Source: Crossaster papposus (Eukaryota > Echinodermata > Asteroidea > Velatida > Solasteridae). From it: a stretch of 64,000 nucleotides of DNA. Below the pieces are notes generated by a model. It made no database searches. It saw only the letters and a list, made by a program, of their open reading frames with translations, and was not told the origin of the DNA. The position numbers were made by a program, and so were the translations under genes. Positions 35,130-47,440 of this stretch are shown piece by piece; position 1 is the stretch's first letter, and each line of letters opens with the position of its first letter. Where the stretch lies: contig JBAIAA010000117.1 of the NCBI GenBank assembly GCA_037893245.1, forward strand, positions 248,001 to 312,000. Direction: 5' to 3'.

Positions 35130-36477
35130 GAGCCTAACAAACACTTTTCGGGTTTTGTTCACCATCAGCTATAGGCCTCAATGAGCCTAACAAACACTTT
35201 TCGGGTTTTTTCACCGTCAGAACACAAAATTGACTTCCAACACTCCCAAATGGTCTATAGGCCTCAATGAGCCTAACAAACACTTTTCGGGTTTTTTCAC
35301 CGTCAGAACACAAAATAGACTTCCAACGCTCCCAAATGGTCTATAGAGCTCATTTAGCCTAACAAACACTTTTCGGTTTTTTTCACCGCCAGAACACCAA
35401 ATGGACATCCAACGCTCCCAAATGTTGTATAGTGCTCAATGAGCCTAACAAACACTTTTCGGGTTTTTTCACCGTCAGAACACAAAATAGACTTCCAAAG
35501 CTCCCAAATGGTCTATAGAGCTCATTTAGCCTAACAAACACTTTTCGGGTTTTGTTCACCATCAGAACACGAAATGGACTTCCAACGCTCCCAAATGGTC
35601 TATAGCGCTCAATGAGCCTAACAAACACTTTTTGGTTTTTTTCACCGTCAGAACACAAAATAGACTTCCAACGCTCCCAAATGGTCTATAGAGCTCATTT
35701 AGCCTAACAAACACTTTTCGGTTTTTTTCACCGCCAGAACACCAAATGGACATCCAACGCTCCCAAATGTTGTATAGTGCTCAATGAGCCTAACAAACAC
35801 TTTTCGGGTTTTTTCACCGTCAGAACACAAAATAGACTTCCAACGCTCCTAAATGGTCTATAGAGCTCATTTAGCCTAACAAACACTTTTCGGGTTTTGT
35901 TCACCATCAGAACACGAAATGGACTTCCAATACTCCCAAATGGTCGATAGCGCTCAATAAGCGTAACAAACACTTTTCGGTTTTTCTCACCGTCAGAACA
36001 CCAAATGGACTTCCAACGCTCCCAAATGGTCTATAGCGCTCATTTAGCCTAACAAACACTTTTCGGTTTTTTTTCACCGTCAGAACACCAAATGGACTTC
36101 CAACACTCCCAAACGGTCTATAGGCCTCAATGAGCCTAACAAACACTTTTCAAGTTTTTTCACCGTCAGAACACAAAATAGACTTCCAACGCTCCCAAAT
36201 GGTCTATAGAGCTCATTTAGCCTAACAAACCCTTTTCGGTTTTTTTTCACCATCAGAACACGAAATGGACTTCCAATACTCCCAAATGGTCTATAGAGCT
36301 CATTGAGCCTAACAAACACTTTTCGGTTTTTTTTCACCATCAGAACACGAAATGGACTTCCAATACTCCCAAATGGTCGATAGCGCTCAATAAGCGTAAC
36401 AAACACTTTTCGGTTTTTCTCACCGTCAGAACACCAAATGGACATCCAACGCTCCCAAATGTTCTATAATGCTCAAT
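35130..36477. repeat. HOR unit, type D minus one dimer, 1348 bp, 16 subunits
   Basis: Exactly 173 bp shorter than D. m2 (aaaattgac core, tail tataggcctcaatg) is followed directly by an m5-type monomer, so m3 and m4 (87 + 86 bp) are missing. The join is at the gagcctaac boundary or within the conserved first 30 bases. Confidence 0.92.
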
Positions 36478-37611
36478 GAGCCTAACAAACACTTTTCGGG
36501 TTTTGTTCACCATCAGCTATAGGCCTCAATAAGCCTAACAAACACTTTTCGGGTTTTTTCACCCTCAGAACACAAAATTGACTTCCAACACTCCCAAATG
36601 GTCTATAGGCCTCAATGAGCCTAACAAACACTTTTCGGGTTTTCTTCACCGTCAAAACACGAAATGGACTTTCAACACTCCCAAATGGTCTATAGCGCTC
36701 AATAAGCCTAACAAACACTTTTCGGGTTTTTCCACCTTCAGAACACAAAATAGACTTCCAACGCTCACAAATGGTCTATAGGCCTCAATGAGCCTAACAA
36801 ACACTTTTCGGGTTTTTTCACCGTCAGAACACAAAATAGACTTCCAACGCTCCCAAATGGTCTATAGAGCTCATTTAGCCTAACAAACACTTTTCGGTTT
36901 TTTACCGCCAGAACACCAAATGGACATCCAACGCTCCCAAATGTTGTATAGTGCTCAATGAGCCTAACAAACACTTTTCGGGTTTTTTCACCGTCAGAAC
37001 ACAAAATAGACTTCCAACGCTCCTAAATGGTCTATAGAGCTCATTTAGCCTAACAAACACTTTTCGGGTTTTGTTCACCATCAGAACACGAAATGGACTT
37101 CCAACGCTCCCAAATGGTAGCGCTCAATGAGCCTAACAAACACTTTTCGGGTTTTTTCACCATCAGCTATAGGCCTCAATGAGCCTAACAAACACTTTTC
37201 GGGTTTTTTCACCGTCAGAACACAAAATAGACTTCCAACGCTCTCAAATGGTCTATAGAGCTCATTTAGCCTAACAAACACTTTTCGGTTTTTTTCACCG
37301 CCAGAACACCAAATGGACATCCAACGCTCCCAAATATTGTATAGTGCTCAATGAGCCTAACAAACACTTTTCGGGTTTTTTCACCGTCAGAACACAAAAT
37401 AGACTTCCAACGCTCCCAAATGGTCTATAGAGCTCATTTAGCCTAACAAACACTTTTCGGGTTTTGTTCACCATCAGAACACGAAATGGACTTCCAATAC
37501 TCCCAAATGGTCGATAGCGCTCAATAAGCGTAACAAACACTTTTCGGTTTTTCTCACCGTCAGAACACCAAATGGACATCCAACGCTCCCAAATGTTCTA
37601 TAGTGCTCAAT
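36478..37611. repeat. HOR unit, type B, 1134 bp
   Basis: It has ctctcaaatgg (not ctctcaaaagg) near 37242, like the B units at 12739 and 16148. Confidence 0.92.
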
Positions 37612-38838
37612 GAGCCTAACAAACACTTTTCGGGTTTTGTTCACCATCAGCTATAGGCCTCAATGAGCCTAACAAACACTTTTCGGGTTTTTTCACCGTC
37701 AGAACACAAAATTGACTTCCAACACTCCCAAATGGTCTATAGGCCTCAATGAGCCTAACAAACACTTTTCGGGTTTTCTTCACCGTCAAAACACGAAATG
37801 GACTTTCAACACTCCCAAATGGTCTATAGCGCTCAATAAGCCTAACAAACACTTTTCGAGTTTTTCCACCTTCAGAACACAAAATAGACTTCCAACGCTC
37901 CCAAATGGTCTATAGGCCTCAATGAGCCTAACAAACACTTTTCGGGTTTTTTCACCGTCAGAAAACAAAATAGACTTCCAACGCTCCCAAATGGTCTATA
38001 GAGCTCATTTAGCCTAACAAACACTTTTCGGTTTTTTTCACCGCCAGAACACCAAATGGACATCCAACGCTCCCAAATGTTGTATAGTGCTCAATGAGCC
38101 TAACAAACACTTTTCGGGTTTTGTTCACCATCAGAACACGAAATGGACTTCCAATACTCCCAAATGGTCGATAGCGCTCAATAAGCGTAACAAACACTTT
38201 TCGGTTTTTCTCACCGTCAGAACACCAAATGGACATCCAACGCTCCCAAATGTTCTATAGTGCTCAATGAGCCTAACAAACACTTTTCGGTTTTTTTCAC
38301 CATCAGAACACGAAATGGACTTCCAACGCTCCCAAATGGTCTATAGCGCTCAATGAGCCTAACAAACACTTTTCGGGTTTTTTTCACCATCAGCTATAGG
38401 CCTCAATGAGCCTAACAAACACTTTTCGGGTTTTTTCACCGTCAGAACACAAAATAGACTTCCAACGCTCCCAAATGGTCTATAGAGCTCATTTAGCCTA
38501 ACAAACACTTTTCGTTTTTTTTCACCGCCAGAACACCAAATGGACATCCAACGCTCCCAAATGTTGTATAGTGCTCAATGAGCCTAACAAACACTTTTCG
38601 GGTTTTTTCACCGTCAGAACACAAAATAGACTTCCAACGCTCCCAAATGGTCTATAGAGCTCATTTAGCCTAACAAACACTTTTCGGGTTTTGTTCACCA
38701 TCAGAACACGAAATGGACTTCCAATACTCCCAAATGGTCGATAGCGCTCAATAAGCGTAACAAACACTTTTCGGTTTTTCTCACCGTCAGAACACCAAAT
38801 GGACATCCAACGCTCCCAAATGTTCTATAGTGCTCAAT
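37612..38838. repeat. C-derived HOR unit, 1227 bp, about 15 subunits
   Basis: Starts as C (agaaaac near 37961) but lacks the catcgtcag monomer and its partner. The internal truncated subunit near 38390 has an extra T. From about 38530 the sequence continues with an A-type tail (m11-m14). It is a C head joined to an A-like tail. Confidence 0.85.
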
Positions 38839-40149
38839 GAGCCTAACAAACACTTTTCGGGTTTTGTTCACCATCAGCTATAGGCCTCAATGAGCCTAAC
38901 AAACACTTTTCGGGTTTTTTCACCGTCAGAACACAAAATGGACTTTCAACACTCCCAAATGGTCTATAGCGCTCAATAAGCCTAACAAACACTTTTCGAG
39001 TTTTTCCACCTTCAGAACACAAAATAGACTTCCAACGCTCCCAAATGGTCTATAGGCCTCAATGAGCCTAACAAACACTTTTCGGGTTTTTTCACCGTCA
39101 GAAAACAAAATAGACTTCCAACGCTCCCAAATGGTCTATAGAGCTCATTTAGCCTAACAAACACTTTTCGGTTTTTTTCACCGCCAGAACACCAAATGGA
39201 CATCCAACGCTCCCAAATGTTGTATAGTGCTCAATGAGCCTAACAAACACTTTTCGGGTTTTTTCATCGTCAGAACACAAAATAGACTTCCAACGCTCCC
39301 AAATGGTCTATAGAGCTCATTTAGACTAACAAACACTTTTCGGTTTTTTTCACCGCCAGAACACCAAATGGACATCCAACGCTCCCAAATGTTGTATAGT
39401 GCTCAATGAGCCTAACAAACACTTTTCGGGTTTTGTTCACCATCAGAACACGAAATGGACTTCCAATACTCCCAAATGGTCGATAGCGCTCAATAAGCGT
39501 AACAAACACTTTTCGGTTTTTCTCACCGTCAGAACACCAAATGGACATCCAACGCTCCCAAATGTTCTATAGTGCTCAATGAGCCTAACAAACACTTTTC
39601 GGTTTTTTTCACCATCAGAACACGAAATGGACTTCCAACGCTCCCAAATGGTCTATAGCGCTCAATGAGCCTAACAAACACTTTTCGGTTTTTTTCACCA
39701 TCAGCTATAGGCCTCAATGAGCCTAACAAACACTTTTCGGGTTTTTTCACCGTCAGAACACAAAATAGACTTCCAACGCTCCCAAATGGTCTATAGAGCT
39801 CATTTAGCCTAACAAACACTTTTCGGTTTTTTTCACCGCCAGAACACCAAATGGACATCCAACGCTCCCAAATGTTGTATAGTGCTCAATGAGCCTAACA
39901 AACACTTTTCGGGTTTTTTCACCGTCAGAACACAAAATAGACTTCCAACGCTCCCAAATGGTCTATAGAGCTCATTTAGCCTAACAAACACTTTTCGGGT
40001 TTTGTTCACCATCAGAACACGAAATGGACTTCCAATACTCCCAAATGGTCGATAGCGCTCAATAAGCGTAACAAACACTTTTCGGTTTTTCTCACAGTCA
40101 GAACACCAAATGGACATCCAACGCTCCCAAATGTTCTATAGTGCTCAAT
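38839..40149. repeat. C-derived HOR unit, 1311 bp, about 16 subunits
   Basis: The opening 53-bp subunit is followed by the m2/m3 hybrid at 38892-38977, then a C series (agaaaac near 39106, catcgtcag near 39266) and an A-like tail. The change tagactaac (a at 39325) is shared with 52298 and 61471 at exact block offsets. Confidence 0.88.
38892..38977. repeat. Hybrid monomer (m2 head, m3 tail)
   Basis: Starts as m2 (gggttttttcaccgtcagaa, acaaaat) and ends as m3 (ggactttcaacactccc, tail tatagcgctcaat). One 86/87-bp monomer is lost compared with other units. The breakpoint lies in acacaaaatg, around 38931-38941. Confidence 0.88.
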
Positions 40150-41854
40150 GAGCCTAACAAACACTTTTTGGGTTTTGTTCACCATCAGCTATAGGCCTCA
40201 ATGAGCCTAACAAACACTTTTCGGGTTTTTTCACCGTCAGAACACAAAATTGACTTCCAACACTCCCAAATGGTCTATAGGCCTCAATGAGCCTAACAAA
40301 CACTTTTCGGGTTTTCTTCACCGTCAAAACACGAAATGGACTTTCAACACTCCCAAATGGTCTATAGCGCTCAATAAGCCTAACAAACACTTTTCGAGTT
40401 TTTCCACCTTCAGAACACAAAATAGACTTCCAACGCTCCCAAATGGTCTATAGGCCTCAATGAGCCTAACAAACACTTTTCGCGTTTTTTCACCGTCAGA
40501 ACACAAAATAGACTTCCAACGCTCCCAAATGGTCTATAGAGCTCATTTAGCCTAACAAACACTTTTCGGGTTTTGTTCACCATCAGAACACGAAATGGAC
40601 TTCCAATACTCCCAAATGGTCGATAGCGCTCAATAAGCGTAACAAACACTTTTCGGTTTTTCTCACCGTCAGAACACCAAATGGACATCCAACGCTCCCA
40701 AATGTTCTATAGTGCTCAATGAGCCTAACAAACACTTTTCGGGTTTTGTTCACCATCAGCTATAGGCCTCAATGAGCCTAACAAACACTTTTCGGGTTTT
40801 TTCACCGTCAGAACACAAAATTGACTTCCAACACTCCCAAATGGTCTATAGGCCTCAATGAGCCTAACAAACACTTTTCGGGTTTTCTTCACAGTCAAAA
40901 CACGAAATGGACTTTCAACACTCCCAAATGGTCTATAGCGCTCAATAAGCCTAACAAACACTTTTCGAGTTTTTCCACCTTCAGAACACAAAATAGACTT
41001 CCAACGCTCCCAAATGGTCTATAGAGCTCATTTAGCCTAACAAACACTTTTCGTTTTTTTTCACCGCCAGAACACCAAATGGACATCCAACGCTCCCAAA
41101 TGTTGTATAGTGCTCAATGAGCCTAACAAACACTTTTCGGGTTTTTTCACCGTCAGAACACAAAATAGACTTCCAAAGCTCCCAAATGGTCTATAGAGCT
41201 CATTTAGCCTAACAAACACTTTTCAGGTTTTGTTCACCATCAGAACACGAAATGGACTTCCAACGCTCCCAAATGGTCTATAGCGCTCAATGAGCCTAAC
41301 AAACACTTTTTGGGTTTTTTCACCGTCAGAACACAAAATAGACTTCCAACGCTCCCAAATGGTCTATAGAGCTCATTTAGCCTAACAAACACTTTTCGGT
41401 TTTTTTCACCGCCAGAACACCAAATGGACATCCAACGCTCCCAAATGTCTTATAGTGCTCAATGAGCCTAACAAACACTTTTCGGGTTTTTTCACCGTCA
41501 GAACACAAAATAGACTTCCAACGCTCCCAAATGGTCTATAGAGCTCATTTAGCCTAACAAACACTTTTCGGGTTTTGTTCACAATCAGAACACGAAATGG
41601 ACTTCCAATACTCCCAAATGGTCGATAGCGCTCAATAAGCGTAACAAACACTTTTCGGTTTTTCTCACCGTCAGAACACCAAATGGACTTCCAACGCTCC
41701 CAAATGGTCTATAGCGCTCATTTAGCCTAACAAACACTTTTCGGTTTTTTTTCACCGTCAGAACACCAAATGTACTTCCAACACTCCCAAACGGTCTATA
41801 GGCCTCAATGAGCCTAACAAACACTTTTCGGTTTTTTTTCACCATCAGAACACG
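38930..41854. repeat. Dispersed duplicated block, copy 1 (offset 22146 bp)
   Basis: Matches 61076-64000. Exact-offset private marks are a at 39325/61471 (tagactaac), c at 40483/62629 (cttttcgcg) and a at 41225/63371 (cttttcagg). Differences noticed include 40094 (acagtcag here), 40166 (cactttttggg here), about 41060 (cgtttttttt here) and 41449 (aaatgtcttatag here). The match probably continues beyond the window end. Confidence 0.9.
40150..40720. repeat. Minimal HOR unit, 571 bp, 7 subunits
   Basis: Contains m1, m2, m3, m4, m5, m13 and m14 (53 + 86 + 87 + 86 + 86 + 87 + 86 = 571). This is the A-type unit with exactly m6-m12 (565 bp) removed, as expected from exchange between the near-identical m5 and m12. 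It carries the private cttttcgcg at 40483, also present in the 571-bp unit at 62296. Confidence 0.93.
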
Positions 41855-42068
41855 AAATGGACTTCCAATACTCCCAAATGGTCTATAGAGCTCATTGAGC
41901 CTAACAAACACTTTTCGGTTTTTTTCACCATCAGAACACGAAATGGACTTCCAATACTCCCAAATGGTCGATAGCGCTCAATAAGCGTAACAAACACTTT
42001 TCGGTTTTTCTCACCGTCAGAACACCAAATGGACATCCAACGCTCCCAAATGTTCTATAATGCTCAAT
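40721..42068. repeat. D-derived HOR unit, 1348 bp, about 16 subunits
   Basis: Same length as the unit at 35130 but by different losses. Here m4 is fused to an m5-type tail (near 41015). The ttttcaag/acaaacccttt pair is reduced, so aaacggtctatagg is followed directly by a cggttttttttcaccatc monomer near 41827. Private marks: cttttcagg at 41225, aaatgtactt near 41770, aaatgtcttatag near 41449. Confidence 0.87.
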
Positions 42069-43210
42069 GAGCCTAACAAACACTTTTCGGGTTTTGTTCA
42101 CCATCAGCTATAGGCCTCAATGAGCCTAACAAACACTTTTCGGGTTTTTTCACCCTCAGAACACAAAATTGACTTCCAACACTCCCAAATGGTCTATAGG
42201 CCTCAATGAGCCTAACAAACACTTTTCGGGTTTTCTTCACCGTCAAAACACGAAATGGACTTTCAACACTCCCAAATGGTCTATAGCGCTCAATAAGCCT
42301 AACAAACACTTTTCGGGTTTTTCCACCTTCAGAACACAAAATAGACTTCCAACGCTCCCAAATGGTCTATAGAGCTCATTTAGCCTAACAAACACTTTTC
42401 GGGTTTTGTTCACCATCAGAACACGAAATGGACTTCCAACGCTCCCAAATGGTCTATAGGCCTCAATGAGCCTAACAAACACTTTTCGGGTTTTCTTCAC
42501 CGTCAAAACACGAAATGGACTTTCAACGCTACCAAATGTTGTATAGTGCTCAATGAGCCTAACAAACACTTTTCGGTTTTTTTTCACCGTCAGAACACAA
42601 AATAGACTTCCAACGCTCCCAAATGGTCTATAGAGCTCATTTAGCCTAACAAACACTTTTCGGTTTTTTTCACCATCAGAACACGAAATGGACTTCCAAC
42701 GCTCCCAAATGGTCTATAGCGCTCAATGAGCCTAACAAACACTTTTCGGTTTTTTTCACCATCAGCTATAGGCCTCAATGAGCCTAACAAACACTTTTCG
42801 GGTTTTTTCACCGTCAGAACACAAAATAGACTTCCAACGCTCCCAAATGGTCTATAGAGCTCATTTAGCCTAACAAACACTTTTCGGTTTTTTTCACCGC
42901 CAGAACACCAAATGGACATCCAACGCTCCCAAATGTTGTATAGTGCTCAATGAGCCTATCAAACACTTTTCGGTTTTTTTCACCGTCAGAACACAAAATA
43001 GACTTCCAACGCTCCCAAATGGTCTATAGAGCTCATTTAGCCTAACAAACACTTTTCGGGTTTTGTTCACCATCAGAACACGAAATGGACTTCCAATACT
43101 CCCAAATGGTCGATAGCGCTCAATAAGCGTAACAAACACTTTTCGGTTTTTCTCACAGTCAGAACACCAAATGGACATCCAACGCTCCCAAATGTTCTAT
43201 AGTGCTCAAT
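42069..43210. repeat. Rearranged HOR unit, 1142 bp, about 14 subunits
   Basis: After m4/m5 the order is irregular. A gttttgttcacc monomer is followed by tataggcctcaatg and then the m3/m6 hybrid at 42468-42554. A 52-bp subunit lies near 42767. Private cctatcaaac near 42956. Confidence 0.85.
42468..42554. repeat. Hybrid monomer (m3 head, m6 tail), founder-type
   Basis: The head is m3 (ttttcttcaccgtcaaaac, ggactttcaac) and the tail is m6 (aaatgttgtatagtgctc). The same hybrid recurs at 47839, 53299 and 57013, so it formed once and was then copied. This copy alone has gctaccaaatg (a for c near 42531). Confidence 0.9.
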
Positions 43211-44818
43211 GAGCCTAACAAACACTTTTCGGGTTTTGTTCACCATCAGCTATAGGCCTCAATGAGCCTAACAAACACTTTTCGGGTTTTTTCACCGTCA
43301 GAACACAAAATTGACTTCCAACACTCCCAAATGGTCTATAGGCCTCAATGAGCCTAACAAACACTTTTCGGGTTTTCTTCACCGTCAAAACACGAAATGG
43401 ACTTTCAACACTCCCAAATGGTCTATAGAGCTCATTTAGCCTAACAAACACTTTTCGGGTTTTGTTCACCATCAGAACACGAAATGGACTTCCAATACTC
43501 CCAAATGGTCGATAGCGCTCAATAAGCGTAACAAACACTTTTCGGTTTTTCTCACCGTCAGAACACCAAATGGACATCCAACGCTCCCAAATGTTCTATA
43601 GTGCTCAATGAGCCTAACAAACACTTTTCGGGTTTTCTTCACAGTCAAAACACGAAATGGACTTTCAACACTCCCAAATGGTCTATAGCGCTCAATAAGC
43701 CTAACAAACACTTTTCGAGTTTTTCCACCTTCAGAACACAAAATAGACTTCCAACGCTCCCAAATGGTCTATAGAGCTCATTTAGCCTAACAAACACTTT
43801 TCGGTTTTTTTCACCGCCAGAACACCAAATGGACATCCAACGCTCCCAAATGTTGTATAGTGCTCAATGAGCCTAACAAACACTTTTCGGGTTTTTTCAC
43901 CGTCAGAACACAAAATAGACTTCCAAAGCTCCCAAATGGTCTATAGAGCTCATTTAGCCTAACAAACACTTTTCAGGTTTTGTTCACCATCAGAACACGA
44001 AATGGACTTCCAACGCTCCCAAATGGTCTATAGCGCTCAATGAGCCTAACAAACACTTTTTGGGTTTTTTCACCGTCAGAACACAAAATAGACTTCCAAC
44101 GCTCCCAAATGGTCTATAGAGCTCATTTAGCCTAACAAACACTTTTCGGTTTTTTTCACCGCCAGAACACCAAATGGACATCCAACGCTCCCAAATGTTG
44201 TATAGTGCTCAATGAGCCTAACAAACACTTTTCGGTTTTTTTCACCGTCAGAACACAAAATAGACTTCCAACGCTCCCAAATGGTCTATAGAGCTCATTT
44301 AGCCTAACAAACACTTTTCGGGTTTTGTTCACCATCAGAACACGAAATGGACTTCCAACGCTCCCAAATGGTCTATAGCGCTCAATGAGCCTAACAAACA
44401 CTTTTCGGTTTTTTTTCACCGTCAGAACACCAAATGGACTTCCAACACTCCCAAACGGTCTATAGGCCTCAATGAGCCTAACAAACACTTTTCAAGTTTT
44501 TTCACCGTCAGAACACAAAATAGACTTCCAACGCTCCCAAATGGTCTATAGAGCTCATTTAGCCTAACAAACCCTTTTCGGTTTTTTTTCACCATCAGAA
44601 CACGAAATGGACTTCCAATACTCCCAAATGGTCTATAGAGCTCATTGAGCCTAACAAACACTTTTCGGTTTTTTTCACCATCAGAACACGAAATGGACTT
44701 CCAATACTCCCAAATGGTCGATAGCGCTCAATAAGCGTAACAAACACTTTTCGGTTTTTCTCACCGTCAGAACACCAAATGGACATCAAACGCTCCCAAA
44801 TGTTCTATAATGCTCATT
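43211..44818. repeat. Rearranged HOR unit, 1608 bp, about 19 subunits
   Basis: One opening 53-bp subunit only. It includes a hybrid m3/m5 monomer at 43350-43436 and an m3-m4 pair without m2 at about 43608-43770. A segment from about 43790 matches the 41.0-41.5 kb region at +2750 (cttttcagg at 43975). The tail is D-like. Confidence 0.85.
43350..43436. repeat. Hybrid monomer (m3 head, m5 tail)
   Basis: Head ttttcttcaccgtcaaaac with ggactttcaacactccc, but ending tatagagctcatt, the A-class tail, instead of tatagcgctcaat. The switch lies between ctcccaaatgg and tatag. It is followed by a gttttgttcacc (m13-type) monomer, so the m3/m12 register was exchanged. Confidence 0.85.
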
Positions 44819-46524
44819 GAGCCTAACAAACACTTTTCGGGTTTTGTTCACCATCAGCTATAGGCCTCAATGAGCCTAACAAACACTTTTCGGGTTTTTT
44901 CACCCTCAGAACACAAAATTGACTTTCAACACTCCCAAATGGTCTATAGCGCTCAATAAGCCTAACAAACACTTTTCGGGTTTTTCAACCTTCAGAACAC
45001 AAAATAGACTTCCAACGCTCACAAATGGTCTATAGGCCTCAATGAGCCTAACAAACACTTTTCGGGTTTTTTCACCGTCAGAACACAAAATAGACTTCCA
45101 ACGCTCCCAAATGGTCTATAGAGCTCATTTAGCCTAACAAACACTTTTCGGTTTTTTTCACCGCCAGAACACCAAATGGACATCCAACGCTCCCAAATGT
45201 TGTATAGTGCTCAATGAGCCTAACAAACACTTTTCGGGTTTTTTCACCGTCAGAACACATAATAGACTTCCAACGCTCCTAAATGGTCTATAGAGCTCAT
45301 TTAGCCTAACAAACACTTTTCGGGTTTTGTTCACCATCAGAACACGAAATGGACTTCCAACGCTCCCAAATGGTAGCGCTCAATGAGCCTAACAAACACT
45401 TTTCGGTTTTTTTCACCATCAGCTATAGGCCTCAATGAGCCTAACAAACACTTTTCGGGTTTTTTCACCGTCAGAACACAAAATAGACTTCCAACGCTCC
45501 CAAATGGTCTATAGAGCTCATTTAGCCTAACAAACACTTTTCGGTTTTTTTCACCGCCAGATCACCAAATGGACATCCAACGCTCCCAAATGTTGTATAG
45601 TGCTCAATGAGCCTAACAAACACTTTTCGGGTTTTTTCACCGTCAGAACACAAAATAGACTTCCAACGCTCCCAAATGGTCTATAGAGCTCATTTAGCCT
45701 AACAAACACTTTTCGGGTTTTGTTCACCATCAGAACACGAAATGGACTTCCAACGCTCCCAAATGGTCTATAGCGCTCAATGAGCCTAACAAACACTTTT
45801 CGGTATTTTTCACCATCAGCTATAGGCCTCAATGAGCCTAACAAACACTTTTCGGGTTTTTTCACCGTCGGAACACAAAATAGACTTCCAACGCTCCTAA
45901 ATGGTCTATAGAGCTCATTTAGCCTAACAAACACTTTTCGGGTTTTGTTCACCATCAGAACACGAAATGGACTTTCAACACTCCCAAATGGTCTATAGCG
46001 CTTAATAAGCCTAACAAACACTTTTCGGGTTTTTTCACCGTCAGAACACAAATTAGACTTCCAACGCTCCCAAATGGTCTATAGCGCTCATTTAGCCTAA
46101 CAAACACTTTTCGGTTTTTTTTCACAGTCAGAACACCAAATGGACTTCCAACACTCCCAAACGGTCTATAGGCCTCAATGAGCCTAACAAACACTTTTCA
46201 AGTTTTTTCACCGTCAGAACACAAAATAGACTTCCAACGCTCCCAAATGGTCTATAGAGCTCATTTAGCCTAACAAACCCTTTTCGGGTTTTTTTCACCA
46301 TCAGAACACGAAATGGACTTCCAATACTCCCAAATGGTCTATAGAGCTCATTAAGCCTAACAAACACTTTTCGGTTTTTTTCACCATCAGAACACGAAAT
46401 GGACTTCCAATACTCCCAAATGGTCGATAGCGCTCAATAAGCGTAACAAACACTTTTCGGTTTTTCTCACCGTCAGAACACCAAATGGACATCCAACGCT
46501 CCCAAATGTTCTATAATGCTCAAT
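44819..46524. repeat. HOR unit, type T short form, 1706 bp, 21 subunits
   Basis: A full T unit lacking one 87-bp monomer because of the m2/m3 hybrid at 44872. It has gatcacc at 45562, gtcggaacac near 45868 and gcgcttaata near 46001. Private cggtattttt near 45794. Confidence 0.9.
44872..44957. repeat. Hybrid monomer (m2 head, m3 tail), second type
   Basis: Here m2-type aaaattgac is retained before ctttcaacactccc, so the breakpoint lies a few bases to the right of that in the hybrid at 38892. It therefore formed independently. A copy at 54045-54130 (offset 9173) shows that it predates the duplication. Confidence 0.88.
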
Positions 46525-47440
46525 GAGCCTAACAAACACTTTTCGGGTTTTGTTCACCATCAGCTATAGGCCTCAATGAGCCTAACAAACACTTTTCGGT
46601 TTTTTTCACCCTCAGAACACAAAATTGACTTCCAACACTCCCAAATGGTCTATAGGCCTCAATGAGCCTAACAAACACTTTTCGGGTTTTCTTCACCGTC
46701 AAAACACGAAATGGACTTTCAACACTCCCAAATGGTCTATAGCGCTCAATAAGCCTAACAAACACTTTTCGGGTTTTTCCACCTTCAGAACACAAAATAG
46801 ACTTCCAACGCTCACAAATGGTCTATAGGCCTCAATGAGCCTAACAAACACTTTTCGGGTTTTTTCACCGTCAGAACACAAAATAGACTTCCAACGCTCC
46901 CAAATGGTCTATAGAGCTCATTTAGCCTAACAAACACTTTTCGGTTTTTTTCACCGCCAGAACACCAAATGGACATCCAACGCTCCCAAATGTTGTATAG
47001 TGCTCAATGAGCCTAACAAACACTTTTCGGGTTTTTTCACCGTCAGAACACCAAATGGACTTCCAACGCTCCCAAATGGTCTATAGCGCTCATTTAGCCT
47101 AACAAACACTTTTCGGTTTTTTTTCACCGTCAGAACACCAAATGTACTTCCAACACTCCCAAACGGTCTATAGGCCTCAATGAGCCTAACAAACACTTTT
47201 CGGTTTTTTTTCACCATCAGAACACGAAATGGACTTCCAATACTCCCAAATGGTCTATATAGCTCATTGAGCCTAACAAACACTTTTCGGTTTTTTTCAC
47301 CATCAGAACACGAAATGGACTTCCAATACTCCCAAATGGTCGATAGCGCTCAATAAGCGTAACAAACACTTTTCGGTTTTTCTCACCGTCAGAACACCAA
47401 ATGGACATCCAACGCTCCCAAATGTTCTATAATGCTCAAT
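46525..47440. repeat. Shortened HOR unit, 916 bp, 11 subunits
   Basis: 53-bp opener, m2-m6, then a D-like tail with aaatgtactt near 47144 and aaacggtctatagg. Repeated at 55698-56613. Confidence 0.9.
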
